A stretch of 64,000 nucleotides of DNA, taken from Butyrivibrio sp. (GTDB lineage Bacteria; Bacillota; Clostridia; Lachnospirales; Lachnospiraceae). The notes under the pieces were generated by a model. That model had not been told where the DNA came from. It made no database searches and worked only from the letters and a program-made list of their open reading frames with translations. Location of the stretch: assembly GCA_016291375.1 (NCBI GenBank), contig JAEEXE010000005.1, forward strand, positions 56,970 through 120,969, in the 5' to 3' direction. The position numbers were made by a program, and so were the translations under genes. Numbering within the stretch: the stretch's first letter is position 1; each line of letters begins with the position of its first letter. Shown one piece after another: positions 1 through 9,343 of this stretch.

Positions 1-408
1 TACAGAGATAAGAATGCTTACCGCAAAGAGAATACCATATGTGACAAAGAGTCTTTTTACTCTGTCTGTAACCACAAACTTCTTCTTGGCATCGCCGGGT
101 TTATAAGCAATTACAAAAGCCAAAAGAACCAGAGCTTCTCCGATTGCTCTTAGAAATAGTGCCGGACGGATTTCGGAAATCCCACTTACTGTATTTAATA
201 AAACCTCTGAACTAAATCCGTTAAGGACAAGCAGGCCAAAAACACAAAGATGAATTATCCCATACTTAACAGCAACGCTCTTTAAAAAGCGAAAATATCC
301 TTGGAACTGATAGCTTGAAAGCTGAAGCATGTGCGTATAATATCTAAGTCCCAGTATTACAGCCGCAATAAATATAACGGCCTGTATAACTATAATCGCA
401 ATATTCAT
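1..408 (-). CDS. MurF-type Mur ligase family protein, N-terminal membrane domain (partial)
   Basis: The frame is open from the ATG at 408 to the window edge, giving the first 136 residues; the rest lies outside. Seen: three or four hydrophobic segments (about residues 3-20, 47-65, 85-102, 122-136), an early RYYTHMLQLSSYQ motif and a basic KKKFVVTDRVKRL stretch after the third segment. From memory this arrangement matches the membrane extension on MurF-type UDP-MurNAc-tripeptide--D-Ala-D-Ala ligases of Lachnospiraceae, which have the ATP-dependent ligase domain further on and act in peptidoglycan precursor synthesis. The SD GAGGATA sits 9 nt after the stop of the upstream hydrolase, so the two are probably co-transcribed. 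The ligase domain itself is not visible, so the call rests on the membrane part only. Confidence 0.55.
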   Translation of the reverse strand, partial: MNIAIIVIQAVIFIAAVILGLRYYTHMLQLSSYQFQGYFRFLKSVAVKYGIIHLCVFGLLVLNGFSSEVLLNTVSGISEIRPALFLRAIGEALVLLAFVIAYKPGDAKKKFVVTDRVKRLFVTYGILFAVSILISV

Positions 409-417
409 AACTTATCC

Positions 418-1212
418 TCAATTCTTAATTCCAAGAAAACTTCCCAGAATCTTATTGTACACATACAGATTATCAAGGAACGAATAATGTCCCGCGCCGT
501 TTATAACAGCAAGCCCTGCATCCGGCATCAGCTCTTCCATTTTCTGTCCATCAGAAAGAGGTGTGGCCGTATCCGCATCTCCCCAGATTAAAAGAACCGG
601 CTGAGTAACTGAAGGCATATAAGGCACCATATCCTCATTGACCGCCAAGACAAGACTCTTTCTCATAACAGGCGAAGCCGCGGCGTAATCAGCACTTCCA
701 AACTTCTTCTGAAGCTTATCCAAAGCCTTAGGATAGATCTTAATAAGACCGCTCTTGGTGATAAGGTTCTTATAAAACTTGTATCTGTTACTCCTCTTCT
801 TCTGCGCAGCTGTCTTAACAGGTATAACTCCCGCAGAATCCGTAAGTATTATCTTGGGAATGGTAAAGCCAGTCTTTATCCTACCGCCATTGATTCCTGA
901 AGCAAGCTTGATAATGATCCTGCCTCCCATGGAATGACCAAGGAATATAATCTCCTTCTCGTCCGGATAAAGCTCTTTTATAAAATCAAGAACAAAGGAA
1001 ACGTAATCATCAACGCTCATAGGCTCTGCCGGCTCATCGCTCTTACCAAAGCCCGGCATATCCATCGCCACAACATGATAGCCTCTCTTTGCAAAAGAAA
1101 TAACTCCCTTGAAAAGCTCGATGTTGGAGCCCCATCCGTGGAGCATAACAAGCAGTGTTCCGCTTCCCTCATCTATGTAATTAATATTAAGATCGCCTAC
1201 TTTTACATTCAT
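418..1212 (-). CDS. alpha/beta hydrolase
   Basis: A 264-residue alpha/beta-hydrolase-fold protein. It shows the oxyanion-hole segment LHGWGSN near residue 26, the nucleophile elbow GHSMGG near residue 94, an acid in the WGDAD segment and the C-terminal catalytic His in NGAGHYSFLDN. No signal peptide, so it is cytoplasmic. The substrate cannot be read from the sequence. It is the first gene of a pair with the membrane-anchored MurF-type ligase 9 nt downstream. In related clostridia a hydrolase sits beside this ligase, so a role near cell-wall precursor metabolism is possible, but that is inference from context. Confidence 0.8.
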   Translation of the reverse strand: MNVKVGDLNINYIDEGSGTLLVMLHGWGSNIELFKGVISFAKRGYHVVAMDMPGFGKSDEPAEPMSVDDYVSFVLDFIKELYPDEKEIIFLGHSMGGRIIIKLASGINGGRIKTGFTIPKIILTDSAGVIPVKTAAQKKRSNRYKFYKNLITKSGLIKIYPKALDKLQKKFGSADYAAASPVMRKSLVLAVNEDMVPYMPSVTQPVLLIWGDADTATPLSDGQKMEELMPDAGLAVINGAGHYSFLDNLYVYNKILGSFLGIKN

Positions 1213-1286
1213 ATCATCACCACTATATCACCGGGGGCCGTGCGCAATCAATCCGCATCAATGCCCTGATTATTGTAAAATGTGCT

Positions 1287-2867
1287 CTAATGACATAGAA
1301 CGCTCATCATAAATACAAAAAGAGCATCCTTCTGAGGATCATTTAGTATTCCTGTTTTTGCGGTATCTTCAAGGAAAGTTCTCTCGGAATCCTCCGAAAC
1401 ATAGTTCATGGCCTCCGGATTCATTCCCATAAGGTAATGCACATGGTTCTCTATTATCGTTGTGTACTCATGATTGTAGATTATATGATCTGTCACCGAA
1501 AGACATCGCATGTCATATAAAAGTTTAAGGTAGTTTTCCTCTCCAACCCTGGTTACAAGATACTTGGAAGAAGAGGCATCATTTGCAATCTTTTCCGCTT
1601 TGTTCATGAGAAGCTTCATAAGCGCAGTACACCTGTCCACATCAACATTCTGATTAGTTGACAGATATGTCACACTACCAATAAAAATATCCTCATCTTC
1701 CATGAATAAGTCGTTAAAATTATTCTTGGTAAAATACAGATTCAGAACATCCTCGTAGCTCTTTCCTCCGGTGGCTCTGTAAAGCTGCGCTGCCGCTTTA
1801 AAACATGCCGTACTGTCATCGCTTCTCTGATTGTTAAAAAAGCATGTCCAAGCCCTGTCAGCAGCTTTAAGACATATTGTCGCATATTCCGAATCATACT
1901 GCTGATAAATATAACTAAACCTCGCCATCATGGAGGCAAATCCTATAGTTGCATCCATGGATATAGGCGTAACGTACACGGGATAAGTAAAAAGCTCTCC
2001 GCCTTTGCTTGGATCTGTCATTGCTGCTCCGTAAACGCCTCCGGTCTTGGAGTCCTGCATCTTAAGGAGCCAATCTGCTTCATATTTAACTTCATCAAGA
2101 ATATCCGGAACCCCGTTTCGGCTCTCAGGTATTCCCGTATCATCAGTGAATGCTTCCGCATTCATCTCGTAGGCAAGAAGGAAATTCTCTGCAATTGCAC
2201 ATCCAAGTACAGCATCTCTGTCAGCCATCTCATCCATATGCCATCCACCGGTCACATCAATCTCAACCTGCGCATTGTCTTGAAGATGAGATACCGCAGT
2301 ATGACACGCGCTGTGAGCATTTTCTCCGGCATATTCTTCAGAAAGAGCTATACCACATCTGTTTATATAGAATTTCTTACAGGCGTCATTATATACTTTC
2401 GAAAAGACATCCTCTGATACTGTAAAAGGATAAGATTCACCGAGAATATCTCCGTAAATATAGTAATCACCTGCGCTTTTAACATCGGTAAAGTATCCAA
2501 GAGCAGTGTATTCATCTGCCTCTTTATCATACACAGCCTTCACCGGACTTCCGGAATACACCGGCTTTCCCGTGCTTTTATCGCATACATAAAAGATATC
2601 CGGAAGATCTTTTCCCCTAAATACAGCGACTTTCTCATCCTCTGGTCTAAAGCCGTTCTGATCCACTAAGATATTCGGAATCTGAACCGGAACCTCGTAA
2701 TCCGCCACTTCTCCGGATCCCTGAATAAAAGGTAAGTTCTCCTGGATATCCACCTGCTTTTCAGCAGAAGAAGCGCCGCAGCCTGCGACGCTTCCCATAA
2801 GGGCAATTACCATGCCCGTAGTTATTATTCTGTTCTTCCCTCTCATAACAGAAAACATATCAATCAA
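1287..2867 (-). CDS. GH9-like lipoprotein with degenerate active site
   Basis: A 526-residue protein with a lipoprotein signal (lipobox GSVAGC near residue 29). An Ig-like CelD_N domain follows (about 60-150, beginning ILVDQNGFRPED) and then a GH9-type (alpha/alpha)6 region with DVTGGW near residue 205, NGVPDILDEVKYEADWLLKMQ, and a C-terminal HYLMGMNPEAMNYV segment matching the GH9 DYLLGRN block. Family members are endoglucanases or exo-glycosidases that use two Asp in a W-x-D-A-G-D motif and a Glu near the C-terminus. Here the first motif reads WHMDEMAD, and the usual NEVAI segment is absent before the end. It may be a binding or inactive homologue anchored to the membrane. The start is a TTG with SD AAGGGG; an ATG at 2858 is the alternative. 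It lies 8 nt downstream of the hydratase gene. Confidence 0.7.
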   Translation of the reverse strand: MIDMFSVMRGKNRIITTGMVIALMGSVAGCGASSAEKQVDIQENLPFIQGSGEVADYEVPVQIPNILVDQNGFRPEDEKVAVFRGKDLPDIFYVCDKSTGKPVYSGSPVKAVYDKEADEYTALGYFTDVKSAGDYYIYGDILGESYPFTVSEDVFSKVYNDACKKFYINRCGIALSEEYAGENAHSACHTAVSHLQDNAQVEIDVTGGWHMDEMADRDAVLGCAIAENFLLAYEMNAEAFTDDTGIPESRNGVPDILDEVKYEADWLLKMQDSKTGGVYGAAMTDPSKGGELFTYPVYVTPISMDATIGFASMMARFSYIYQQYDSEYATICLKAADRAWTCFFNNQRSDDSTACFKAAAQLYRATGGKSYEDVLNLYFTKNNFNDLFMEDEDIFIGSVTYLSTNQNVDVDRCTALMKLLMNKAEKIANDASSSKYLVTRVGEENYLKLLYDMRCLSVTDHIIYNHEYTTIIENHVHYLMGMNPEAMNYVSEDSERTFLEDTAKTGILNDPQKDALFVFMMSVLCH

Positions 2868-2875
2868 ATATCCCC

Positions 2876-5164
2876 TTATTTAACACGATTAAAGTTAATA
2901 AGGCATCCGTCGAGAATGATCTGTCTCTCATCGTCTGTAAGGTTGCCGAGCTTCAAAGTGAATTCCTTCATCTTACCGTCTGCAACGGCATATGCCTTAA
3001 TGGTCTCGCTCTTATTTATAACCGCACTTCTGATTCCCGGGAAAAAGATATAATCTTTGTTCTTGAAAGGAAGCTCTCCCTCATCAATGATGAATGGAAG
3101 CATTCCCCAGTTAATAAGGTTGGAACGATATCTCTTTGTTGCATACTCATTGGCGATATTAGCCCATCCTCCAAGCACCTTCTGACAAGAAGCAGCCTGC
3201 TCTCTGGCTGAACCATCACCGGGTTTAACAGCAAAGATTGTTGATCCAAATCCCACATTTGAGTTGTTGACGTCGGCAAAATCCTTACCGATAACTGCCA
3301 ATACCTCACCAAGCTCATTGACTGCCTCAACAGGATCTTTTCCTTCTACAAGTGCATCCTGAGCTGCTCTTACTTCCTTGGCAAGTCCTACGTAAGCAGG
3401 ATCCTTTCTTGAAAGTGTAAACTCAGCAAGTCCGAGAGGATTGGATCTGTATGATGAAGTCTCACCTGAAGGAATGAGCTCATCAGTTGTTGTGACAGGA
3501 TCGTGAATCTCTGATACAACCTTGAGAACAAGGTTCTCAGGAAGAGCAGACATCTTAGGCCAATCCTTGATGTTAGGTCCGAGCTGAAGCTCAACACTTG
3601 GATCAGCAACACCGTGAGAATCAAATACACGGTTCTTGTAAATCTCACTGTCAAAGTGATATGTATACTTATTGAACTCACCGTCAAAAGCAGTAGCGGG
3701 AGTAAGAACACCCTTGTTAGCTGCTGTTGCCGCGATAGATCTTGCATCCATAAGTGCAACTGATGCAACCTGTCCGTTCTGTACCTTAGAGCCTTCACGG
3801 TTAGGGAAGTTTCTGGTTGAATGTCTGATACTGAATGCGTTGTTGGAAGGAGTATCTCCTGCGCCGAAGCAAGGTCCGCAGAATGCAGTCTTAAGGATCG
3901 CACCTGACTCAAGGATTGCTGCTGCCGCGCCGTTCTTAACAACTTCCATAAATATAGGTGTAGAAGCAGGATATACACTGAGTGTAAATCTGTCGTTTCC
4001 AATGAAGTGTCCCTTGAGAATGTCAGCTGCTGCACAGATATTCTCAAATCCACCGCCGGCACAACCTGCGATGATACCCTGATCAACCATGAACTTGCCG
4101 TTCTTGATCTTATTCTGAAGTGAGAACTCTACGCTGTCACCAAAGCTAACCTTAGCTCTCTTCTCAACATCTGCAAGAATGTCAGCAGCGTTTCTGTTAA
4201 CCTCATCAATCTCATATACATTGCTTGGATGGAAAGGCATAGCGATCATAGGATTGAGGCTGTCAAGATCTACCTTTACAAGTCCATCATAGTAAGCCAC
4301 ATCACCGGGCTTAAGTTCCTTGTACTCGCCGATCCTTCCGTGAATATCATAAAACTCTTTTACTGTCTCGTCTGTCTGCCAAATGGATGAAAGACATGTT
4401 GTCTCTGTAGTCATTACATCCACACCGATTCTGAAATCTGCGCTGAGATTCTTAACGCCGGGGCCTACAAACTCCATAACTTTATTCTTAACATAGCCGC
4501 TTGCAAATACCTTACCGATGATAGCAAGTGCAACGTCCTGAGGACCTACACCCTTCTTGGGAGTTCCCTCAAGATAGATTGCTACAACACCCGGCATATC
4601 AACATCGTATGTCTGGCCAAGAAGCTGCTTAACAAGCTCAGGTCCGCCCTCACCGATAGCCATGGTTCCGAGAGCACCGTATCTTGTGTGAGAGTCTGAT
4701 CCAAGGATCATGCTGCCTGCAGATGCAAGCATCTCTCTAGCGTACTGATGGATAACCGCCTGATGAGGTGGTACATAGATTCCGCCGTATTTCTGAGCAG
4801 CTGTAAGGCCAAATACGTGATCGTCTTCATTGATAGTACCGCCTACTGCACAAAGTGAGTTGTGACAGTTAGTAAGTACATAAGGAATAGGAAATTTCTC
4901 AAGCCCTGATGCTCTGGCTGTCTGAATAATTCCTACATAAGTAATATCATGAGAAGTAAGCTTATCAAACTTTACACATAACTTATCCATATTGCCTGAT
5001 GTGTTGTGTGCCTTTAAGATTCCATAAGCTATAGTATTCTCTTTTGCCTGATCTTTAGTTGCGTTAACTCCCTTAGATGCAAGAACCTGCTGTGCCTGCG
5101 CATCATCGGGTACGATTGTGTTACCGTTTAAAAGATAACATCCAGTGTCGAATGTTGTTACCAT
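2876..5164 (-). CDS. aconitase-family hydratase (YbhJ-like)
   Basis: A 762-residue aconitase-superfamily enzyme, an Fe-S (de)hydratase that isomerises or hydrates tricarboxylic or related acids. Seen: [12 protein letters not shown] (about residue 155), a Cys in ETTCLSS (about 255), and the cluster motif CGPCFGAGD (about 428) that gives the other two [4Fe-4S] ligands. The swivel domain follows in the C-terminal third ([11 protein letters not shown]). Length and architecture fit the uncharacterised YbhJ group rather than AcnA (about 890) or the small two-subunit LeuCD type. The exact substrate is unknown. Start: AGGAGGAATGGCAATGG has two in-frame ATGs, and the second (5164) has proper SD spacing. 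It is transcribed towards the GH9-like lipoprotein. Confidence 0.8.
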   Translation of the reverse strand: MVTTFDTGCYLLNGNTIVPDDAQAQQVLASKGVNATKDQAKENTIAYGILKAHNTSGNMDKLCVKFDKLTSHDITYVGIIQTARASGLEKFPIPYVLTNCHNSLCAVGGTINEDDHVFGLTAAQKYGGIYVPPHQAVIHQYAREMLASAGSMILGSDSHTRYGALGTMAIGEGGPELVKQLLGQTYDVDMPGVVAIYLEGTPKKGVGPQDVALAIIGKVFASGYVKNKVMEFVGPGVKNLSADFRIGVDVMTTETTCLSSIWQTDETVKEFYDIHGRIGEYKELKPGDVAYYDGLVKVDLDSLNPMIAMPFHPSNVYEIDEVNRNAADILADVEKRAKVSFGDSVEFSLQNKIKNGKFMVDQGIIAGCAGGGFENICAAADILKGHFIGNDRFTLSVYPASTPIFMEVVKNGAAAAILESGAILKTAFCGPCFGAGDTPSNNAFSIRHSTRNFPNREGSKVQNGQVASVALMDARSIAATAANKGVLTPATAFDGEFNKYTYHFDSEIYKNRVFDSHGVADPSVELQLGPNIKDWPKMSALPENLVLKVVSEIHDPVTTTDELIPSGETSSYRSNPLGLAEFTLSRKDPAYVGLAKEVRAAQDALVEGKDPVEAVNELGEVLAVIGKDFADVNNSNVGFGSTIFAVKPGDGSAREQAASCQKVLGGWANIANEYATKRYRSNLINWGMLPFIIDEGELPFKNKDYIFFPGIRSAVINKSETIKAYAVADGKMKEFTLKLGNLTDDERQIILDGCLINFNRVK

Positions 5165-5196
5165 TGCCATTCCTCCTGCCTAGTATTTCGAAGCGC

Positions 5197-5208
5197 TATA
5201 CATGTATA
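5197..5208. promoter_or_regulatory. palindromic operator-like site upstream of the hydratase
   Basis: The perfect 12-bp palindrome TATACATGTATA lies 33 bp upstream of the hydratase start, in its probable 5' leader. A candidate -10 (TATGAT) lies just upstream, but no good -35 was found. The position suggests a repressor site; the regulator is unknown and a chance palindrome in AT-rich DNA is possible. Confidence 0.35.
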
Positions 5209-5262
5209 CAATTTCACAGGCGCTATTTTATCATAGATTACTCTCGGTTGGTAGGATATTTT

Positions 5263-6804
5263 TTAATCAGAATCCAAAATCTTTTGAAGTTCAGCAGTTA
5301 TTTCTTCAATTCCGGCTGCTTTAAGCTCTTCTCTAAATAATCTGACTTCCTCTTCGGGTGTGACATCATATTGCCCGTATGCTATAACCGGCACGTATTT
5401 TTCGCACACCTTGTTTATACCCTGTATCTTATCATTTATCTCCGGTTTGGAAAAAGACACTCTGTCCCAGGGATACTCTTTGGCTATTACATTATAATTT
5501 TTTAACAGCTCATTGTAATCTTCCCAGGCATAAGAAGAATTCTTTATCTCAAATTCATCTCTTCTTCCCCACCAGAAATTGGTCACGATTCCATCTCTCT
5601 CGTTATTGTATCCACTTGGTTTCTCAAGCATTCCGTCCTTATTGATAACGTACTGAACACCCTCGATTCCATAGTTGAGAAGCCTGTAGCAATCCTCATC
5701 ATTTCGAAGAATATCATAAACCATAAGGGCTCTCTCCGGATTCTTGGATTTGGCGCTTACACCTATAGCTCCGTGAAGGATACTTGTCTTGACAAGATTA
5801 CCGTTTTCCTGACCAAAGTAAAAGAACTTGGTTCTGGCGTCAGGTTTAACTATTTCCATATTTGGTTTGATTATTGTATAGAAATTCTGAGTATGATGCT
5901 GGATAACAGCCGTCTCACCCGCATAGAACTCATCCTCGTTCTTGCCTGCGTAGTTGAGGTCTTCTCTCCAAACGCCTATCTTATCCCACTCTTTCATAAG
6001 CTTGGCGAATTTAATAAATGCTTCCCCTTCATAATAAGGTGAAACAATCTTGCCTGGGTCTATTGAGTAAGCTCCCCACATTCCGTATATACCAAGCTCA
6101 TATATGGGAACATACTGCTTTACGGACATAATATATCCAAGTGCATGAATTATATTCGTGCCGTCTGCATCCCAGGGAACCATTCTGGGTCTTGTAGTCC
6201 TGATGTATTTAAAATAGGTATCCAGATCTCCCCAGCACTTAATCTCACTAAGTCCCGCTTCCCTTGCAATATCTTCTCTGTAAATAAAACCATGATTGGT
6301 CCACTGTGTATACTCATTTTCAGGAATAAGGTATATCTTGCCGTCGTAGGAACAATAATCCCAATCCTTTTCCGACACATTTGCATATGTTCGCGGGCAA
6401 TACTGTTTTAGCATATCTTCGCTAAGTGCCAAGAAATTACCGCGAAGTACGTTGGGCCATGCATCCAGCCAATCACTTCCCGTACCCACAAGATCTATCT
6501 CGTCACCATCCAGAGAAAGCGCACTGTTATAATTATTGAGATAATCATCCCAGGCGACATAATAGATATCAAGCTTGGCATTTGCTTTCTTTAACAAAAT
6601 CTTATTGAGCTCACCTATAACCTTCTCGGTCATGCCGTTGGTGGGCTTATCGCCTATTGTAAGGTAAGTGATGGTCACCGGCTTACCTGATATATCTATC
6701 CCCTCGTAGCAATCATCCTTGTCATACTTCTTGGGTGATGCACATGATATGCACGAAAAAAGCATGCTCATCATTAAGACTATTGCCGTAATTCTCTTCT
6801 TCAC
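5263..6804 (-). CDS. extracellular solute-binding lipoprotein (LipO/LplA type)
   Basis: A 513-residue ABC-type sugar-binding lipoprotein, family 1. It has a signal peptide with lipobox FSCISC (Cys about residue 21). The periplasmic-binding fold includes VTITYLTIGDKP, DLVGTGSDWLDAW, IYREDIAREAG and a C-terminal DUF3502-like segment (roughly 380-513). Members bind oligosaccharides for an importer made of two LplB/YtcP-type permeases and a shared ATPase. No permease gene is adjacent, so it is an orphan here; the MsmX-like ATPase at 9.4-10.5 kb could energise its importer. The start is GTG with SD GAGGGGAT. It begins 23 nt after tadA in the same direction. Confidence 0.8.
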   Translation of the reverse strand: MKKRITAIVLMMSMLFSCISCASPKKYDKDDCYEGIDISGKPVTITYLTIGDKPTNGMTEKVIGELNKILLKKANAKLDIYYVAWDDYLNNYNSALSLDGDEIDLVGTGSDWLDAWPNVLRGNFLALSEDMLKQYCPRTYANVSEKDWDYCSYDGKIYLIPENEYTQWTNHGFIYREDIAREAGLSEIKCWGDLDTYFKYIRTTRPRMVPWDADGTNIIHALGYIMSVKQYVPIYELGIYGMWGAYSIDPGKIVSPYYEGEAFIKFAKLMKEWDKIGVWREDLNYAGKNEDEFYAGETAVIQHHTQNFYTIIKPNMEIVKPDARTKFFYFGQENGNLVKTSILHGAIGVSAKSKNPERALMVYDILRNDEDCYRLLNYGIEGVQYVINKDGMLEKPSGYNNERDGIVTNFWWGRRDEFEIKNSSYAWEDYNELLKNYNVIAKEYPWDRVSFSKPEINDKIQGINKVCEKYVPVIAYGQYDVTPEEEVRLFREELKAAGIEEITAELQKILDSD

Positions 6805-6827
6805 TACAGTATCCCCTCATTATCTGC

Positions 6828-7391
6828 CTATATATTCTTTTTTTCTTTTTCGGCTTTATTCCTGATCCTAAGTTCTGCAAAAAATTTCTTTAGCAATTCG
6901 CTGCATTCTTCCTGCAGTATTCCTTTTTTGACCGATACCTGATGATTGAAATCAGGATTATTTAATATATCCATAACGGAACCGGCACATCCTGCCTTGG
7001 GATTAACTGCCGCCATTATCACTTCAGGAATCCTCGACTGAACTATCGCTCCCGAGCACATCTGGCATGGCTCCAGCGTTACATAGAGCTTGCACCCCTC
7101 AAGTCTCCAGTCTCCCATGAACTTGACTGCTTTCTTGATCGCTGATATCTCTGCATGGGCAAGAGGCGTCTTGTCCGTGTTCCTCCTGTTGTAACCCCTT
7201 CCTATTATCTTTCCTTCATATACTATTACACAGCCTATGGGAACCTCACCCAGTTTGTACGCTTTTCTGGCCTGAGCCAGCGCCGCTCTCATATACTTGA
7301 TATCAAGTATCTCTTCGGGTGAAAGATTGTTGTCTTTGGTTGTTTTTGAACGAGATTTTATCTGAATTTTCTTACTGTTTTCCTGCTTCAT
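6828..7391 (-). CDS. tadA: tRNA adenosine(34) deaminase
   Basis: A 187-residue zinc deaminase that converts A34 to inosine in tRNA-Arg(ACG), needed for decoding CGN codons. Seen: the HAE motif (HAEISAIKKA, about residue 79; His zinc ligand and catalytic Glu), PCQMCSGAI (about 108; two zinc Cys), and the core start MRAALAQARKAYKLGEVPIGCVIV. The protein has about 30 extra N-terminal residues, Lys-rich (KKIQIKSRSKTTK), before the conserved core; the SD before the listed ATG is weak, so the true start may be further in. It is divergent from the Rrf2 regulator, with the SRP RNA close by. tadA next to ffs is a common arrangement in Firmicutes. Confidence 0.9.
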   Translation of the reverse strand: MKQENSKKIQIKSRSKTTKDNNLSPEEILDIKYMRAALAQARKAYKLGEVPIGCVIVYEGKIIGRGYNRRNTDKTPLAHAEISAIKKAVKFMGDWRLEGCKLYVTLEPCQMCSGAIVQSRIPEVIMAAVNPKAGCAGSVMDILNNPDFNHQVSVKKGILQEECSELLKKFFAELRIRNKAEKEKKNI

Positions 7392-7489
7392 ATCTTTTCA
7401 TACTAAAATAGTAGTAATTCTTTTTTATTTTTGCTATCATATTTAAACACATAAATTATTATATCAAATATTCCATTAGAGGTTTATAA

Positions 7490-7900
7490 ATGAAGATATC
7501 CACCAAAGGAAGATATGCTCTGAGAGTCATGATTGATCTTGCCACCAACAACAACGGTGAATACATCGCACTCAAAGATATTTCTCAGAGACAGAATATT
7601 TCAATCAAATATCTTGAACAGATCGTATCCGGTCTTAAAAGCGCCGGATATTTGCAGAGTATGCGAGGAGGAAACGGCGGTCATCGCCTTGCGAAAGATC
7701 CTTCCGAATACAATGTTGGTGAGATCCTGCGAGTAATGGAGGGAACACTCAATCCTGTTTCATGCTCGGCAGGAGAAGACGGCCTTAACTGTCCGCTTTC
7801 CGCGTCATGTCACACCATAGATTTCTGGAAAGGTCTTGATGATGCCATCAACAAATACGTTGACAGCTTCACTCTCGCCGATCTTCTGGAACAGAAATGA
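7490..7900 (+). CDS. Rrf2-family transcriptional regulator (IscR-like)
   Basis: A 136-residue Rrf2 protein: an N-terminal winged helix (MKISTKGRYALRVMIDLA; recognition region ISIKYLEQIVSGLK), the wing RGGNGGHRLAK, then a Cys cluster C-x8-C-x5-C-H (about residues 92-108) typical of Rrf2 members that carry a [2Fe-2S] cluster. It probably senses Fe-S or redox state or cysteine supply. The SD AGAGG is 7 nt before the ATG. It stands alone on the plus strand, divergent from tadA, with 98 bp of very AT-rich DNA between them. The target genes are not evident in the window. Confidence 0.88.
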   Translation: MKISTKGRYALRVMIDLATNNNGEYIALKDISQRQNISIKYLEQIVSGLKSAGYLQSMRGGNGGHRLAKDPSEYNVGEILRVMEGTLNPVSCSAGEDGLNCPLSASCHTIDFWKGLDDAINKYVDSFTLADLLEQK

Positions 7901-7923
7901 GTACTTGCCTCAAACACTAATAA

Positions 7924-7952
7924 TTGACAATCTTTTCAAAAAAACGTATAGT
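7924..7952 (+). promoter_or_regulatory. sigma-A promoter of the SRP RNA
   Basis: A perfect -35 TTGACA (7924-7929), a 17-bp spacer and -10 TATAGT (7947-7952). The predicted start is at about 7958-7960, exactly where the SRP RNA terminal helix begins. Confidence 0.85.
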
Positions 7953-7956
7953 AATA

Positions 7957-8136
7957 AAGCGGTTTTGTGAAGGGTGCATGTAGCAGTCCTTTGTGCAAGA
8001 TCGGGTCTTATGCAATGAAAATCTGCGAACCGTGTCAGGTCGGGAACGAAGCAGCACTAAGCAGAACCTTTCATGTGTTGTAAGGGTGCCTGGTCATGCC
8101 GAAGTCAACGTGCATGTATCCCTCACAGGACCGCTT
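7957..8136 (+). ncRNA. ffs: signal recognition particle RNA
   Basis: The RNA component of SRP, which binds Ffh and targets nascent membrane proteins. Seen: the conserved S-domain apex GUCAGGUCGGGAACGAAGC (about 8033-8051) with the GGAA tetraloop and the asymmetric AGCAGC/ACUAAGCAG loop. Flanking helices pair CUUAUGCA-AUGAAA with UUUCAU-GUGUUGUAAG. A terminal helix pairs AAGCGGUUUUGUGAAGGG (from 7957) with CCCUCACAGGACCGCUU (to about 8134) and is followed by a T run, so it doubles as a terminator. At about 178 nt it is longer than the roughly 100-nt minimal type and shorter than the 265-nt Bacillus type. Its 3' end abuts the stop of the convergent PucR gene. Confidence 0.9.
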
Positions 8137-8138
8137 TT

Positions 8139-9227
8139 TTATTTCCTGCTTTCCAGATATTTCATATAGCTAAGGACCATAAGCGCAATCTTAAAGGTAA
8201 GCGCATCATCAAATTTTCTCACATCAAGGCCCGAGCTCTTCTCAAGCTTTTCTATCCTGTACACAAGAGTATTTCTGTGAACAAAAAGCTGCCTTGATGT
8301 CTCTGATACATTCAGATTGTTTTCAAAGAATTTACCGATGGTATTAAGTGTCTCATCATCAAGCTCATCATAAATATTTCTGTCCCCAAAGATCTCATCG
8401 ATAAATATCTTGCAAAGGCTCTCCGGAAGCTGATAGATAAGCCTTCCTATTCCGAGGGTATTGTAAGCATTAACCCTGTTTTCAGCATAAAAAATCTTGC
8501 CCACCTCAAGTGCCATCTTGGCTTCCTTGTAGGACTTACTGAGATCTCTGATCTCTTTTACAATAGTTCCGTAAGAAACTCTGACATTAAGCATCGCTTC
8601 CGTGTTCATCATGTCAACGATGGTAGTCGCTATGTCATTTATATCCTCGTAATCCTGATCTTCCGTAAGAGATTTGACAAGGATCACACTATTCTCATCA
8701 ACAGCGGTCACATAGTCTCCGGAATGAGGTGCATACATACTCGCAAGCAGCTCCTGAACATTACTGTCCTGAACACGCTTTGCTTCAACAAGGATTATTA
8801 CTCTCGGCACAGATACTTCAATCTTGAGTTTTTTGGCTTTGTTGTAAACATCAATGAGAAGCATATTGTCCAAAAGAAGATTCTGGAAAAAGTTATTTCT
8901 GTCATACCTCTCTTTGTATGCAAGCACAAGGGCCTGAAGCTGGCTTACTGCAATCTTGCCCACCATATATGCATGCTCGGTGTCGCCGATAGCAAGCAAA
9001 ATGTAGAGTGGATCTCCTTCATCAAGCACTTTAAAAAGATGAATATCTCCTATTACCTGAGAATCCACCGGAGAGCCGGCAAAGCTTGTGATTATGGAAG
9101 CATCCAGAAACTCTTTGTCACCTGTTGATGCTACAACAGAACCTCCGAGATCAAGTACACACAGATCAACTTTGGTTATGCTACTTAATTCTTCTATACT
9201 TCCTTTTATTGTCTGAGCCGATATCAT
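8139..9227 (-). CDS. PucR/CdaR-family helix-turn-helix regulator
   Basis: A 362-residue cytoplasmic regulator. The N-terminal half (about 10-130) looks like a small-ligand sensory domain (VDLCVLDLGGSVVAST). The middle carries a GGDEF-like CdaR segment (about 150-260). The C-terminus is the PucR HTH_30 domain, seen as NLNVSETSRQLFVHRNTLVY and RIEKLEKSSGLDVRKFDDAL. Such proteins activate catabolic genes in response to purines, sugar acids or amino acids; the effector here is unknown. SD AAGGAG is 7 nt before the ATG. It is a monocistronic unit ending in the convergent SRP RNA terminator region, downstream of the sugar ABC ATPase terminator. Confidence 0.85.
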   Translation of the reverse strand: MISAQTIKGSIEELSSITKVDLCVLDLGGSVVASTGDKEFLDASIITSFAGSPVDSQVIGDIHLFKVLDEGDPLYILLAIGDTEHAYMVGKIAVSQLQALVLAYKERYDRNNFFQNLLLDNMLLIDVYNKAKKLKIEVSVPRVIILVEAKRVQDSNVQELLASMYAPHSGDYVTAVDENSVILVKSLTEDQDYEDINDIATTIVDMMNTEAMLNVRVSYGTIVKEIRDLSKSYKEAKMALEVGKIFYAENRVNAYNTLGIGRLIYQLPESLCKIFIDEIFGDRNIYDELDDETLNTIGKFFENNLNVSETSRQLFVHRNTLVYRIEKLEKSSGLDVRKFDDALTFKIALMVLSYMKYLESRK

Positions 9228-9268
9228 TCTCCCGCTCCTTCCTACTATTTATGACTATGTGCATTTTT

Positions 9269-9299
9269 AGTATATCATAAAAATAAGTTTTACTTGCAA
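9269..9299 (-). promoter_or_regulatory. candidate promoter of the PucR-type regulator
   Basis: On the minus strand, TTGCAA (9294-9299), a 19-bp spacer and TATACT (9269-9274), about 40 bp upstream of the ATG. The long spacer lowers confidence. Confidence 0.4.
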
Positions 9300-9343
9300 A
9301 ACTCTCGCGCCGAGCACGGTTGCATTTTTCCATGGTATAAAAA

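Noticed and set aside
3388..4086. Minus-strand frame of 232 codons inside the hydratase
   Set aside because: Alternate frame of the aconitase-family gene with Leu/Ser/Arg-rich composition; the real frame carries the Fe-S motifs.
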